Assembly (NCBI GenBank): GCA_017889725.1
Contig: JAGGAE010000005.1
Span: 1 to 62,091, forward strand
DNA from: Bacillota bacterium
GTDB lineage: Bacteria > Bacillota > Negativicutes > Sporomusales > CTSoil-080
Length of the DNA: 62,091 bases
Direction: 5' to 3'
Below the pieces are notes generated by a model. That model had not been told where the DNA came from and did no database searches. It saw nothing but the letters and a program-made list of their open reading frames with translations. Made by a program: the position numbers and the translations under genes. This document shows positions 10,795 through 19,590 of this stretch, piece by piece. Within the stretch, counting starts at the first letter, position 1. Each line of letters begins with the position of its first letter.

Positions 10795-11456
10795 TTCAGG
10801 CCCCTCTTTTCAACCAGTGTCCTCATGTCTTCTTTCAATTTATTAATGCGATCAAATTTCATTTTAAAACTAACACGATTGGCAATTAACCTTGCTGTCG
10901 CTTGGTGAATGCGGGCCACCTCCACCAACTTATTCTCTTTTAACGTACGACCTGTCTCAACCAGGTCGACAATCATCTCCGCCAATCCAACAATTGGAGC
11001 CAATTCAATGGATCCGTTGAGTTTGACAATTTCTGTTTGAATACCCTCATCATGAAAAAATCGCTCAGCAATTTTCGGATACTTTGTTGCCACTCGCATA
11101 TGGGCATAATCCTGAACATTCTCCCCCGCAAGACGCTCTGGTACCGCCAGCACCATCCGGCAGAGACCGAATTTCAAGTCTAGAAGCTCAAATACGTCCT
11201 TATCTTCTTCTAAAAGAACATCTTTACCGATAATACCTATGTCCGCCGCTCCATATTCTACATAAGTTGGCAAATCCGCCGTTTTCGTAATTATAAACCT
11301 AATCTTCAACGTGTCATTCGCTATCACCAGTTTACGCGAATTCTCACTGAGACCTTCCGCTGTATATCCCACTTCAGCCAGCATTTCTGCAGCCGGTGAA
11401 AATAGTTTACCTTTTGGTAAGGCAATGGTCAAAAAATCCATATCACTGGATGTCAT
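10791..11456 (-). CDS. hisG: ATP phosphoribosyltransferase, short form
   Basis: ALPKGKLFSPAAEML...ADIGIIGKDVL...RVATKYP...DLVETGRTLKEN; ~220 aa, the short form that works with HisZ. Confidence 0.96.
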   Translation of the reverse strand: MTSSDMDFLTIALPKGKLFSPAAEMLAEVGYTAEGLSENSRKLVIANDTLKIRFIITKTADLPTYVEYGAADIGIIGKDVLLEEDKDVFELLDLKFGLCRMVLAVPERLAGENVQDYAHMRVATKYPKIAERFFHDEGIQTEIVKLNGSIELAPIVGLAEMIVDLVETGRTLKENKLVEVARIHQATARLIANRVSFKMKFDRINKLKEDMRTLVEKRGLK

Positions 11457-11506
11457 TATCTTCCCTCGCTTTAGTGTTTTAAAGTATTAGCGTGTTAATA
11501 TTTACT

Positions 11507-11535
11507 ATAATACCGCTGATAATTCGATATGTCAA
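11507..11535 (-). promoter_or_regulatory. sigma-70-type promoter upstream of hisG
   Basis: Minus strand TTGACA - 17 nt - TATTAT. Confidence 0.7.
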
Positions 11536-11554
11536 TCGGTAATTTAATTTTAAA

Positions 11555-11590
11555 AACAGGACTGGCCTTAAAGCGCCCAGTCCTGTTGCT
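11555..11590 (-). terminator. terminator after the HD-domain gene, before hisG
   Basis: Minus strand AACAGGACTGGGCGCTTTAAGGCCAGTCCTGTTTTT. Confidence 0.8.
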
Positions 11591-11609
11591 ATAATCATGC
11601 CTACTTTAT

Positions 11610-12155
11610 TTAGTGCAAATCATCCGCTTGCCTTAAAAGGTTAAGCTCCACAGGGTCATTTTGTCTGGGCATTGCATGATGTCTTCGCACAATATCAATT
11701 ACATTTTCCTTAGTGCCAATGCTTTGTAAAAAATCAACACTACGCTCCGGATGATGGAAATATATGTATACTGCATGACGGATGTTCGCAATTTTTCCGC
11801 CACGCCCGTACCGACCCCAATGTTTTGCCCGTTCAGAGAATAGTTTATGGATAAGTACCGTAATGATCTTATCCCACGTACTGACATCTCCACGCCGCTT
11901 ACCCACATCATGAAGCAATGCACAGCGTACCAAAAGTCCGGCATCCACCGCTCCTTTATAAGCTAGAGCCAATTTCTGAGCGGTGTATGCCACATTAAGG
12001 GCATGACGCTGATCAGGCAGGTTCATACTATAAAACAGCTGTTCTTCCCGCGCATTCAGATGTTGGCCGATAAACGCACGATCCTCCGGGCTTACCTTAG
12101 CAGTAAAAGCGGCAACCACTTGTTTAACCCTATTTAGCATCGTCAGCCCTGACAT
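11610..12155 (-). CDS. HD-domain phosphohydrolase
   Basis: LLVRCALLHDVGKRRGD...HPERSVDFLQSIG...IVRRHHAMP; 5' end overlaps the 3' end of hisZ. Confidence 0.85.
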   Translation of the reverse strand: MSGLTMLNRVKQVVAAFTAKVSPEDRAFIGQHLNAREEQLFYSMNLPDQRHALNVAYTAQKLALAYKGAVDAGLLVRCALLHDVGKRRGDVSTWDKIITVLIHKLFSERAKHWGRYGRGGKIANIRHAVYIYFHHPERSVDFLQSIGTKENVIDIVRRHHAMPRQNDPVELNLLRQADDLH

Positions 12156-13326
12156 ATACTAATTCGTTGTAGTCACGCGCCAAGCGGCTTTTTTCCGCCT
12201 CTTGCCGGTCTTGCGGCTTTAACGCCAGCTCTACTGTCCGTCCATCCCTGCGATATTTAGCAGTTAGGCTAATTGCTTGATCTTGCGCACCCGCTTCCCA
12301 GGCCACGTATAGATCTTTACTTACCGCAGACGGCGTTATTCCTTGACGTTCCAGCGCTAGCATAACCCGTTCAATACCAAGAGCAAAGCCCGTAGCCGGA
12401 CTGTCGCCGCCAAAAGCCGCCACCATCTTATCATAACGGCCACCGCCACAAAGCGGGAAGCCCAGTCCTGCTGTATATCCTTCAAAAACCATGCCGGTAT
12501 AATAATTAAAGTCTCGTATTAAACCAAGATCAATTTTAACATATTGCTCTAAACCGTAACTTGCGATCAACCGCTGAATCTCGGTGAGGTTTTCCAAAGC
12601 GGCGCGACTGACAGGGTTTTTAACCGCTTTATATACTTGGCCAATGACTTCCTGCCCGCCCTGAAGAAGTGGGATTTCCTTAATAAGTTTTTGGGTTTCT
12701 TCATCCAAACCGCTTGCCGCTAAACTTTCCTCAAGCCCTACTAAATCCCGGCTTACAATACATTTTTTTATTCGCTGCCGATCATTGACGCTAAGGGTAA
12801 CTTCCTCGGTTATTCCATTAATAAACCCTACTTGGCCGATACTTATTTGAAAGTTTTCGAGTCCGGCTTCCCTCATTGCTTCTACCGCAAGGGCGATAAT
12901 CTCGGCATCACCATTGGCACCCGGTGCACCCAAAAGCTCCACCCCGGCCTGGTAAAATTCACATTGCCGCCCGGCTTGCGCTTGTTCGTGGCGAAAAACA
13001 TTAGTTAAATAAAACAGCCTGAGCGGCAGACTGCTATCTTTTAGCCGGGTTGCCGCTACTCTTGCCATAGGTGTAGTCATATCCGGTCGCAGTGCTAATA
13101 TACTATTATTATTATCAAAGAATTTAAATAGATCCTGACCATAATCCGTTGCCGAACTGGTGGTAAGCGTTTCTAGGTATTCAAAAGTCGGAGTAACCAC
13201 CTCATCATAACCCCAGCAAGAAAAAAGGCCGGCCAATGAATTTTCCATCACTCTTTTTTGTTTTGCTTCCTTGGGTAAAAAATCACGGGTACCATATGGA
13301 ATTCTAGGTAAAAATCCGTTACTCAT
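12130..13326 (-). CDS. hisZ: ATP phosphoribosyltransferase regulatory subunit
   Basis: HisRS-like: YGTRDFLPKEA...ALRPDMTTPMARVAATRL...RQCEFYQAGVELLG...GGRYDKM. Confidence 0.93.
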   Translation of the reverse strand: MSNGFLPRIPYGTRDFLPKEAKQKRVMENSLAGLFSCWGYDEVVTPTFEYLETLTTSSATDYGQDLFKFFDNNNSILALRPDMTTPMARVAATRLKDSSLPLRLFYLTNVFRHEQAQAGRQCEFYQAGVELLGAPGANGDAEIIALAVEAMREAGLENFQISIGQVGFINGITEEVTLSVNDRQRIKKCIVSRDLVGLEESLAASGLDEETQKLIKEIPLLQGGQEVIGQVYKAVKNPVSRAALENLTEIQRLIASYGLEQYVKIDLGLIRDFNYYTGMVFEGYTAGLGFPLCGGGRYDKMVAAFGGDSPATGFALGIERVMLALERQGITPSAVSKDLYVAWEAGAQDQAISLTAKYRRDGRTVELALKPQDRQEAEKSRLARDYNELVYVRADDAK

Positions 13327-13628
13327 TCTTGTTCCTCACCATCCAGCCGAGCTAAAATTGTTTTGTATCCATCAGCACCATAATATAAACAGCGTTTCAC
13401 CCGGCTGATGGTAGCCGTACTGGCCCCGGTCTGATCAACAATGTCTTCATATGTATGACCATGTTTAAGCATACGGGCCACTTCTAGCCGTTGTGCCAGC
13501 GCTCTCAATTCACTGACAGTCGAAATATCCTCGAAAAACTGATAACACTCCTCTTGCGAATTCAACATCTGTATCGCTCGAAATAATTGATCAGTAAGAG
13601 AATCTTTCAACTTAGGATTGATCGTCAT
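13323..13628 (-). CDS. YerC/YecD family TrpR-related regulator
   Basis: LFRAIQMLNSQEECYQFFEDISTVSELRALAQRLEVARMLKHGHTYEDIVDQTGASTATISRVKRCLYYGADGYK; start at ATG 13628. Confidence 0.92.
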   Translation of the reverse strand: MTINPKLKDSLTDQLFRAIQMLNSQEECYQFFEDISTVSELRALAQRLEVARMLKHGHTYEDIVDQTGASTATISRVKRCLYYGADGYKTILARLDGEEQE

Positions 13629-13752
13629 AATATTCGCTCCTTTATGCGGTTCCATGTGGTTATAGTTATTCGCTGTTTCTTTGCCTCTTTCCTGCATTAT
13701 TTCTTTCATTCTTTAATTTACGAAAATATTGATTCTTCCCAGGAGGTCAAAA

Positions 13753-14544
13753 ATGCGCTTTTGTTCTATATTTTTAGTACTTTTGTCCATTTTTATCCTA
13801 TCCGGCTGTTCCAAGCAGCCATCTCAGCCGGTTGATCTAAAAATAGGCGTAACACCCGGACAACATTCTGCAATTTTAAAAGAAGTAGAAAAGGTAGCCA
13901 GAAACCGTGGCCTTTCCATTGAGCTTGTCGAATATACCGACTATCTCGCCCTTAATCAAGCACTTGCCCACGGAGATATTGATCTAAATAGTTTTCAGCC
14001 TGAAGCCTATTTAACGGAAATCGCCCGCAGCCAGCACTACAACATTAGGCCTATTGCAAAAACAATCATTCATCCCATAGGGATATACAGCAAAGTATAT
14101 CATAACCTTTCGCAAATAGAGTCAGGAGCAACCCTTGCCTTACCTAATGATCCCGTTAACCAAACCCGCGTGTTATTACTTCTGGAAAAAGCCGGTCTGC
14201 TAACGCTTCGCCACAACGCATCTTCCACGCCTATGCTTGAGGATGTTATTTCAAACCCGCTTACTTTACGTTTTAAGGAGTTAAATGCCAACCACACGGT
14301 AGAAGCTTTAGAAACCTGTGAATTGGCGGCAATCAGCGCCGGTTATATAGCAAACGCTGGTCTTGTGCCGATGCGAGACGCTTTGCTGTTTGAAGATGCC
14401 TCAAGTCCTTATACACATGTTCTCGCCGCCAGGATAAATGATGCCAACCCGGCATTACAAAGATTGGTTGATGCTTATCACTCTCCGCCAGTTAAAGACT
14501 TTATTAACAAAACTTACCAAGGAAGCTTACAAGCTTGCTGGTAA
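13753..14544 (+). CDS. MetQ/NlpA family substrate-binding lipoprotein (orphan copy)
   Basis: Lipobox ILSGCSKQ; LKIGVTPGQHSAILKEV...IELVEYTDY...DLNSFQPEAYL; AGGAGG before ATG. Confidence 0.9.
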   Translation: MRFCSIFLVLLSIFILSGCSKQPSQPVDLKIGVTPGQHSAILKEVEKVARNRGLSIELVEYTDYLALNQALAHGDIDLNSFQPEAYLTEIARSQHYNIRPIAKTIIHPIGIYSKVYHNLSQIESGATLALPNDPVNQTRVLLLLEKAGLLTLRHNASSTPMLEDVISNPLTLRFKELNANHTVEALETCELAAISAGYIANAGLVPMRDALLFEDASSPYTHVLAARINDANPALQRLVDAYHSPPVKDFINKTYQGSLQACW

Positions 14545-14573
14545 AATCTCTCAGACCTGTAGCAAGCTGTCTA

Positions 14574-14602
14574 TTGCTATTACTCCCTATCTAACGTATA
14601 AT
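14574..14602 (+). promoter_or_regulatory. sigma-70-type promoter for the 36-aa ORF
   Basis: TTGCTA - 17 nt - TATAAT. Confidence 0.6.
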
Positions 14603-14653
14603 GAGATTAAGTTAAATAACATATGTAACCAGCCCGTAATAGGGGGAAAAGAG

Positions 14654-14764
14654 GTGCTTCCATTGGATAATGATTTCACTACTTCCCCACCACCTGAATG
14701 CTTTGACCCGTTGGAAGATTCAATGGACCTGACCTGGGATCCTCAGTTTGATATATCATTTTAG
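14654..14764 (+). CDS. small acidic protein of unknown function (33-36 aa)
   Basis: AGGGGG upstream of GTG 14654 (or TTG 14663): VLPLDNDFTTSPPPECFDPLEDSMDLTWDPQFDISF; promoter upstream, terminator downstream. Confidence 0.5.
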   Translation: MLPLDNDFTTSPPPECFDPLEDSMDLTWDPQFDISF

Positions 14765-14794
14765 CTGCGCTCTGGACTGGACGCGTCTCTTAAA

Positions 14795-14833
14795 TAAAAG
14801 GCCGACACTTTTTAGTGTCGGCCCTTTTATTAC
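14795..14833. terminator. bidirectional terminator
   Basis: AAAAGGCCGACACTTTTTAGTGTCGGCCCTTTTATT. Confidence 0.85.
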
Positions 14834-14842
14834 TTTTTTCAT

Positions 14843-16414
14843 TTATTCCATAATTGTATGTGAGGCGGAGCCTCCTTTATCATGTTTCACTGGTTTTAGC
14901 CATACGGCAAAGATTAAACAACTAAAAGTTATCCATACCAAGCAATAGAAAGCATCATCAAAGGCAAATACATACGACTGCTGCTGGACTATACCGCTAA
15001 CAAGCGCCAACGCCTTGGCATGCGCAACTCCCGCTGCACTGCCCGCCTTAACATAGATTTGCTCCCCATATTTTATAATAGTGCCCGATGCCTGAGATGC
15101 TATATTTATATGCTCCGCATTATATGCCAAATTGACATATAAGCGATTTTGCAACAGTGTGGTTAAAACAGCAATTCCCATTGAACCGCTGACCTGACGA
15201 ATTACATTATTTACAGAAGAAGCCCGGCTGATTTTAGAAAGTGGTACATTATTCATCCCCAATACCGAAACAGGCATCATAAACAGCCCCATCCCAATAC
15301 CGCGGACCACTAAAATAATCTGAACAGCAGTCACACTCGTATCCATATCCATAAACATTAAAGGCAAAGTCCCAACAGACAAAATGATAATACCAAGCAG
15401 CACCAACGGTTTTGCCCCTATACGGTCCGCAAGCCGCCCAGCCAATGGCATTGTTATACCTGCGGCAATAGAGGATGGCAACATAATCAAGCCGGTCTGC
15501 ATGGCCGAATAACCGCGCAAATTCTCGAGAAACAGCGGCATAAGAAAAATGCCGCCATATAAGGCCACCGTTCCCACAAAAGATACCAACATGCTTAAAG
15601 TGAAATTGCGATCCTTAAACAAAGACAAATCAACAATAGGATTATCATGAGAAAGCTCAATCACCACAAACAAGGATAAATTAGCAACGGCCAGATAAAA
15701 CAATGTAAGAATATACCCGGAAGTCCACCCTTCGTCCTGTCCTTTGGTAAGAGCTAACAAAAGGCAAAACAGTCCCACGGCAGATGTTATAAGCCCCCAA
15801 TAATCAAACTTACCGCTTTGGCGCAAATCGCTTTCCTTTAGGACTAAAGCTGCCAGAAAATATCCTACGATACCAATCGGAATATTAATGGTAAAAATAA
15901 GCCTCCAGTCCCAATACTCAACCAAATATCCGCTAAGCGTCGGACCAATAGCCGGGGCAACCATCGCGGATATACCCCAGATACCCAGCGCTAAATTCCG
16001 TTCTTTAAGAGTAAACGAATTATACACAATGGTCATGGTCACCGGTATAATTACACCGCCGCCAACTGCTTGCAGCACCCGGAAAGCAATCATTGAATTG
16101 TTGCTCCAGGCCATACCGCACAAAGCGGAACCCAGCGTAAAAATCGCCAAACTCAAAAGATAAATGCGGCGCGTCCCTATCGTATCGCACAAAAACCCAG
16201 TTATTGGCTGCAACACACCCATAGTCAACATATACGCCGTCAATATCCACTCTGCTTTAGTGGTGTCTACCGAAAAGACCGCCATCATTTTAGGCAGCGC
16301 AATGTTAACAATACTGGTATCCAAAATACTCATAAACCCGCCAATAATTGTAACCCCAAGCGCCCACCATTTATATTTTGCGTCAGGGATGTCCAGTCGA
16401 GGAATATTTATCAC
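14843..16414 (-). CDS. DHA2 family MFS efflux pump (EmrB-like)
   Basis: MSILDTSIVNIALPKMM...GAALCGMAWS-type 14-TM architecture; next to an EmrA-like adaptor. Confidence 0.92.
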   Translation of the reverse strand: MINIPRLDIPDAKYKWWALGVTIIGGFMSILDTSIVNIALPKMMAVFSVDTTKAEWILTAYMLTMGVLQPITGFLCDTIGTRRIYLLSLAIFTLGSALCGMAWSNNSMIAFRVLQAVGGGVIIPVTMTIVYNSFTLKERNLALGIWGISAMVAPAIGPTLSGYLVEYWDWRLIFTINIPIGIVGYFLAALVLKESDLRQSGKFDYWGLITSAVGLFCLLLALTKGQDEGWTSGYILTLFYLAVANLSLFVVIELSHDNPIVDLSLFKDRNFTLSMLVSFVGTVALYGGIFLMPLFLENLRGYSAMQTGLIMLPSSIAAGITMPLAGRLADRIGAKPLVLLGIIILSVGTLPLMFMDMDTSVTAVQIILVVRGIGMGLFMMPVSVLGMNNVPLSKISRASSVNNVIRQVSGSMGIAVLTTLLQNRLYVNLAYNAEHINIASQASGTIIKYGEQIYVKAGSAAGVAHAKALALVSGIVQQQSYVFAFDDAFYCLVWITFSCLIFAVWLKPVKHDKGGSASHTIME

Positions 16415-16428
16415 TAGACTACCCCCTA

Positions 16429-17481
16429 TTATTTCACATGAATTTTAACATAAACCGACATACCCGGGCGGAATATCACCGAACTTTCTTCCGGTAATGT
16501 TATCTTAATAGGTATCCGCTGAGTCACTTTAGTAAAATTATTGGATGAGTTTTCGGTAGGAACTAAAGCAAACACGGAGGAAGCCGCTGAGCCTATCTCA
16601 GAAACTTTTCCAGAGAAACTTTGACCTGGATACCCGTCAATGGTGTACTCTACCTCTTGACCGAGCTGCACTTTGCCAATATACGTTTCTTCCAACCGGG
16701 CGTTAACCCATAGATCAATGTCGCTAACTACGCTAAACAAGGCCTGACCGGCGGCAACAACTTCACCGACATTGACATTTTTTAATGCTACAATGCCATC
16801 CACCGGTGCCACGATTTGAGTGTCACCATTTTTAATATCGATAGCCGCCAGATTCGCCTCAGCCTGTTTAACCTGAGCCTCAGCCGCTCGGATAATTTCT
16901 TCCCTCGGACCGGATACAGTAAGACTAAGCGACTGATTTGCCGCATTACAAGATTCCTGAGCAACCTGATACGCCGCTAAAGCGTTATCGCGCTGCGCCG
17001 CACTTACCACACCATCATTATATAACTTTTCCAAGCGTCGATAATTCTTTTCCGCATTTTCTAAATTGGCTTGCGCTTGACCTACTCCTGCCTTTGATTG
17101 CGAAATTTCCTGCGGTCTCGCTCCGGTAGTAACCTCATCATATTTCGCCTTTGCCGCTAGTAGAGCAGCTTCCGCCTGAGCTCTTTGTGCCAAAATATCT
17201 TCCGGATTAAGGCGAACCAACACCTGTCCTTTTTTTACTTTATCACCTTCAGCAACTAATACTTCGCCTACTTTTCCCGATATCTTGCTGCTAACACTCA
17301 CAATGGTTCCGCTAATCCTGGCATCGTCGGTAGTAATATAGCGTGAGCTATAGTACCAGAACCAACCTCCCCCACCAAGGCCAATAATTAACAATACTGC
17401 AATCAACGCAACAACAAGTGTACGTTTTTTACTATTTTCCTTACTGCTCATCTTACTCTCCTTTTGTGACTGTTCAGTCAT
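16429..17481 (-). CDS. HlyD/EmrA family membrane fusion protein
   Basis: Single N-terminal TM; YYSSRYITTDDARISGTIVSVSSKISGKVGEVLVAEGDKVKKGQVLVRL; coiled-coil. Confidence 0.93.
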   Translation of the reverse strand: MTEQSQKESKMSSKENSKKRTLVVALIAVLLIIGLGGGGWFWYYSSRYITTDDARISGTIVSVSSKISGKVGEVLVAEGDKVKKGQVLVRLNPEDILAQRAQAEAALLAAKAKYDEVTTGARPQEISQSKAGVGQAQANLENAEKNYRRLEKLYNDGVVSAAQRDNALAAYQVAQESCNAANQSLSLTVSGPREEIIRAAEAQVKQAEANLAAIDIKNGDTQIVAPVDGIVALKNVNVGEVVAAGQALFSVVSDIDLWVNARLEETYIGKVQLGQEVEYTIDGYPGQSFSGKVSEIGSAASSVFALVPTENSSNNFTKVTQRIPIKITLPEESSVIFRPGMSVYVKIHVK

Positions 17482-17504
17482 ATATAGTCAAACTACTGCT
17501 GCTT

Positions 17505-18131
17505 TTATTGCCGCATGATACCATGAAAAAATAAATTAGCAATATTACGAACGGTCAACTCCATATCTGTATCAACAAACTTGTGATACACCATCATCAT
17601 AATGGTACTAAATAAGCTATAAGCAACATGAGTTATATTCATTGGATGAAATAGGCCCTGTTCCACGCCTTCACTAAGCACATTTTCTACACTACCCGCG
17701 ATGTGCTGAAACCCATTCTTATAACGCTCTAACATTTCAGGCGTAAAATTAGATTGATTACTTTCACTTAAACCACGGACTTCATGAATAAATACCCGCC
17801 ACAAATCAACATTTTCTATATAAAATGCTAAAGACAGCCGGATAATGTCTTCGATTTTAGCAGCAGGAGATAAATTTGACGAAGCTATCTTCTCTAAGGC
17901 TAAGGCAAACGGCTCTCCCCGTTCCTGAATGAGAGTGTAAAACAATTGTTCCTTATTATTAAAATAATTATAAACCGTCCCTTTCCCCGTATCGGCTAAC
18001 GCAATAATTTCGTCAACGGTCGCCCGGTGATACCCTTTACGGGAAAAAACATCATAGGCAGCCTTAAGAATTTGCTGCCGCTTACTTTTGGAATCATCCA
18101 AACATTGGCCTTCTATCGCTGTTTGATGCAT
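17505..18131 (-). CDS. TetR/AcrR family regulator
   Basis: ILKAAYDVFSRKGYHRATVDEIIALADTGKGTVYNYFNNKEQLFYTLI. Confidence 0.93.
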   Translation of the reverse strand: MHQTAIEGQCLDDSKSKRQQILKAAYDVFSRKGYHRATVDEIIALADTGKGTVYNYFNNKEQLFYTLIQERGEPFALALEKIASSNLSPAAKIEDIIRLSLAFYIENVDLWRVFIHEVRGLSESNQSNFTPEMLERYKNGFQHIAGSVENVLSEGVEQGLFHPMNITHVAYSLFSTIMMMVYHKFVDTDMELTVRNIANLFFHGIMRQ

Positions 18132-18161
18132 AGAGACCTCCCAAAATCAATTATGTTTATA

Positions 18162-18190
18162 ATTATAGTAACACACCAACATCATGTCAA
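18162..18190 (-). promoter_or_regulatory. consensus sigma-70 promoter for the tetR-emrAB operon
   Basis: Minus strand TTGACA - 17 nt - TATAAT. Confidence 0.75.
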
Positions 18191-18207
18191 CAAATGCTTT
18201 TCACTAA

Positions 18208-18255
18208 TAATTAAATCCCGGCCTTTACGTAAGCTTCCGCTGCCGAGAGAACCGG
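18208..18255 (-). terminator. terminator of the pur operon
   Basis: Minus strand AATCCCGGTTCTC...GGCCGGGATTTAATTATT. Confidence 0.6.
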
Positions 18256-18272
18256 GATTCCACACAATATCG

Positions 18273-19583
18273 TTAGTTATTATCGGGCCGCCCTACCGCT
18301 CGGTACGCTATATCCTTACGGTAGTGAACCTCTTCGAAATGAATTCTTTTTACAGCCGAATACGCCTTGTTCAATGCCTCCTGAATAGAAGCTCCGAGTC
18401 CGGTAACTCCCAAAACCCGTCCGCCGCTTGTAATGATATCTTGACCTCTGGCAGATGTACCTGCATGAAAAACAACTGCATTCTCCGACTCCGCCTCGCT
18501 AACACCTGTAATCACTTTGCCTTTCTGATAATCGCCGGGGTAACCGCCGGATGCCATAACGACACAAACCGCCGCATCATTTTTCCAAGTGACGGTACTA
18601 TCTTTAAGCGTGCCGTCAATACAAGCCTCCATAATATAAGTAAGGTCACTATCCAGCAAAGGCAGTACAACCTGCGTTTCCGGATCACCGAAGCGGGCAT
18701 TGAATTCTACTACCTTAGGACCATTCTCCGTTATCATTAATCCAGCATAAATGCATCCCTGGTATAGACAGTTCTCCTGCCGCAAAGCATCTGCCATTGG
18801 CTGAAGAATGCGCTCAACTACTTCGGTGAGAAGCGTAGGGGTTATGATCGGTGCCGGGGCGTATGCGCCCATACCGCCGGTATTCGGACCCCGATCCTGA
18901 TCAAAAACCCGCTTATGATCCTGTGCGGCAAGCATCGGCACAACGGTTTTCCCATCAGTAAACGCCAGTAAAGAGGCTTCTTCCCCTGACATAAATTCTT
19001 CCACAACCACTTGGGCTCCTGCATTACCGAACGCTTGATCACACATAATCATATCCACCGCGCTCGTGGCTTCTTCCGTCGTCATAGCAACAACTACACC
19101 TTTTCCCGCAGCCAAGCCATCTGCTTTGACGACAATCGGCGCACCCTCTTTTTCTATGTAGGCTTTAGCCTTATCCGCATCTGTGAATACCGCATATTTC
19201 GCCGTAGGTATCCCGTATTTCCGCATCAAATCTTTGGCAAATGTTTTTGATCCTTCAAGTTGGGCTGCTTTTTTATCCGGTCCGAAAATTTTAAGACCGT
19301 TAGCGGTAAACAAATCAACAATTCCCTCCGTCAAAGGACCTTCTGGCCCTACAACGGTTAAATCAATTTTCTTATCAATAGCTAACTGACACAAACCCTG
19401 TAGATCTGAAACCGGTACGGGAACACATTCTGCCAGCTTACCAATCCCTGGATTGCCCGGAGCACAATAGATTTTTGTCACTCTCGGACTTTGAGCCAGT
19501 TTCCAGACAAGGGCATGTTCCCTTCCGCCACCGCCAATTACCAAAATACGCAAAATATCACCCCATTCTAACCTAGAAACCAA
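18273..19583 (-). CDS. purD: phosphoribosylamine--glycine ligase
   Basis: ILVIGGGGREHALVWKLAQSPRV; FNARFGDPETQVVLPLL. Confidence 0.97.
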   Translation of the reverse strand: MVSRLEWGDILRILVIGGGGREHALVWKLAQSPRVTKIYCAPGNPGIGKLAECVPVPVSDLQGLCQLAIDKKIDLTVVGPEGPLTEGIVDLFTANGLKIFGPDKKAAQLEGSKTFAKDLMRKYGIPTAKYAVFTDADKAKAYIEKEGAPIVVKADGLAAGKGVVVAMTTEEATSAVDMIMCDQAFGNAGAQVVVEEFMSGEEASLLAFTDGKTVVPMLAAQDHKRVFDQDRGPNTGGMGAYAPAPIITPTLLTEVVERILQPMADALRQENCLYQGCIYAGLMITENGPKVVEFNARFGDPETQVVLPLLDSDLTYIMEACIDGTLKDSTVTWKNDAAVCVVMASGGYPGDYQKGKVITGVSEAESENAVVFHAGTSARGQDIITSGGRVLGVTGLGASIQEALNKAYSAVKRIHFEEVHYRKDIAYRAVGRPDNN

Positions 19584-19590
19584 CTACGAC

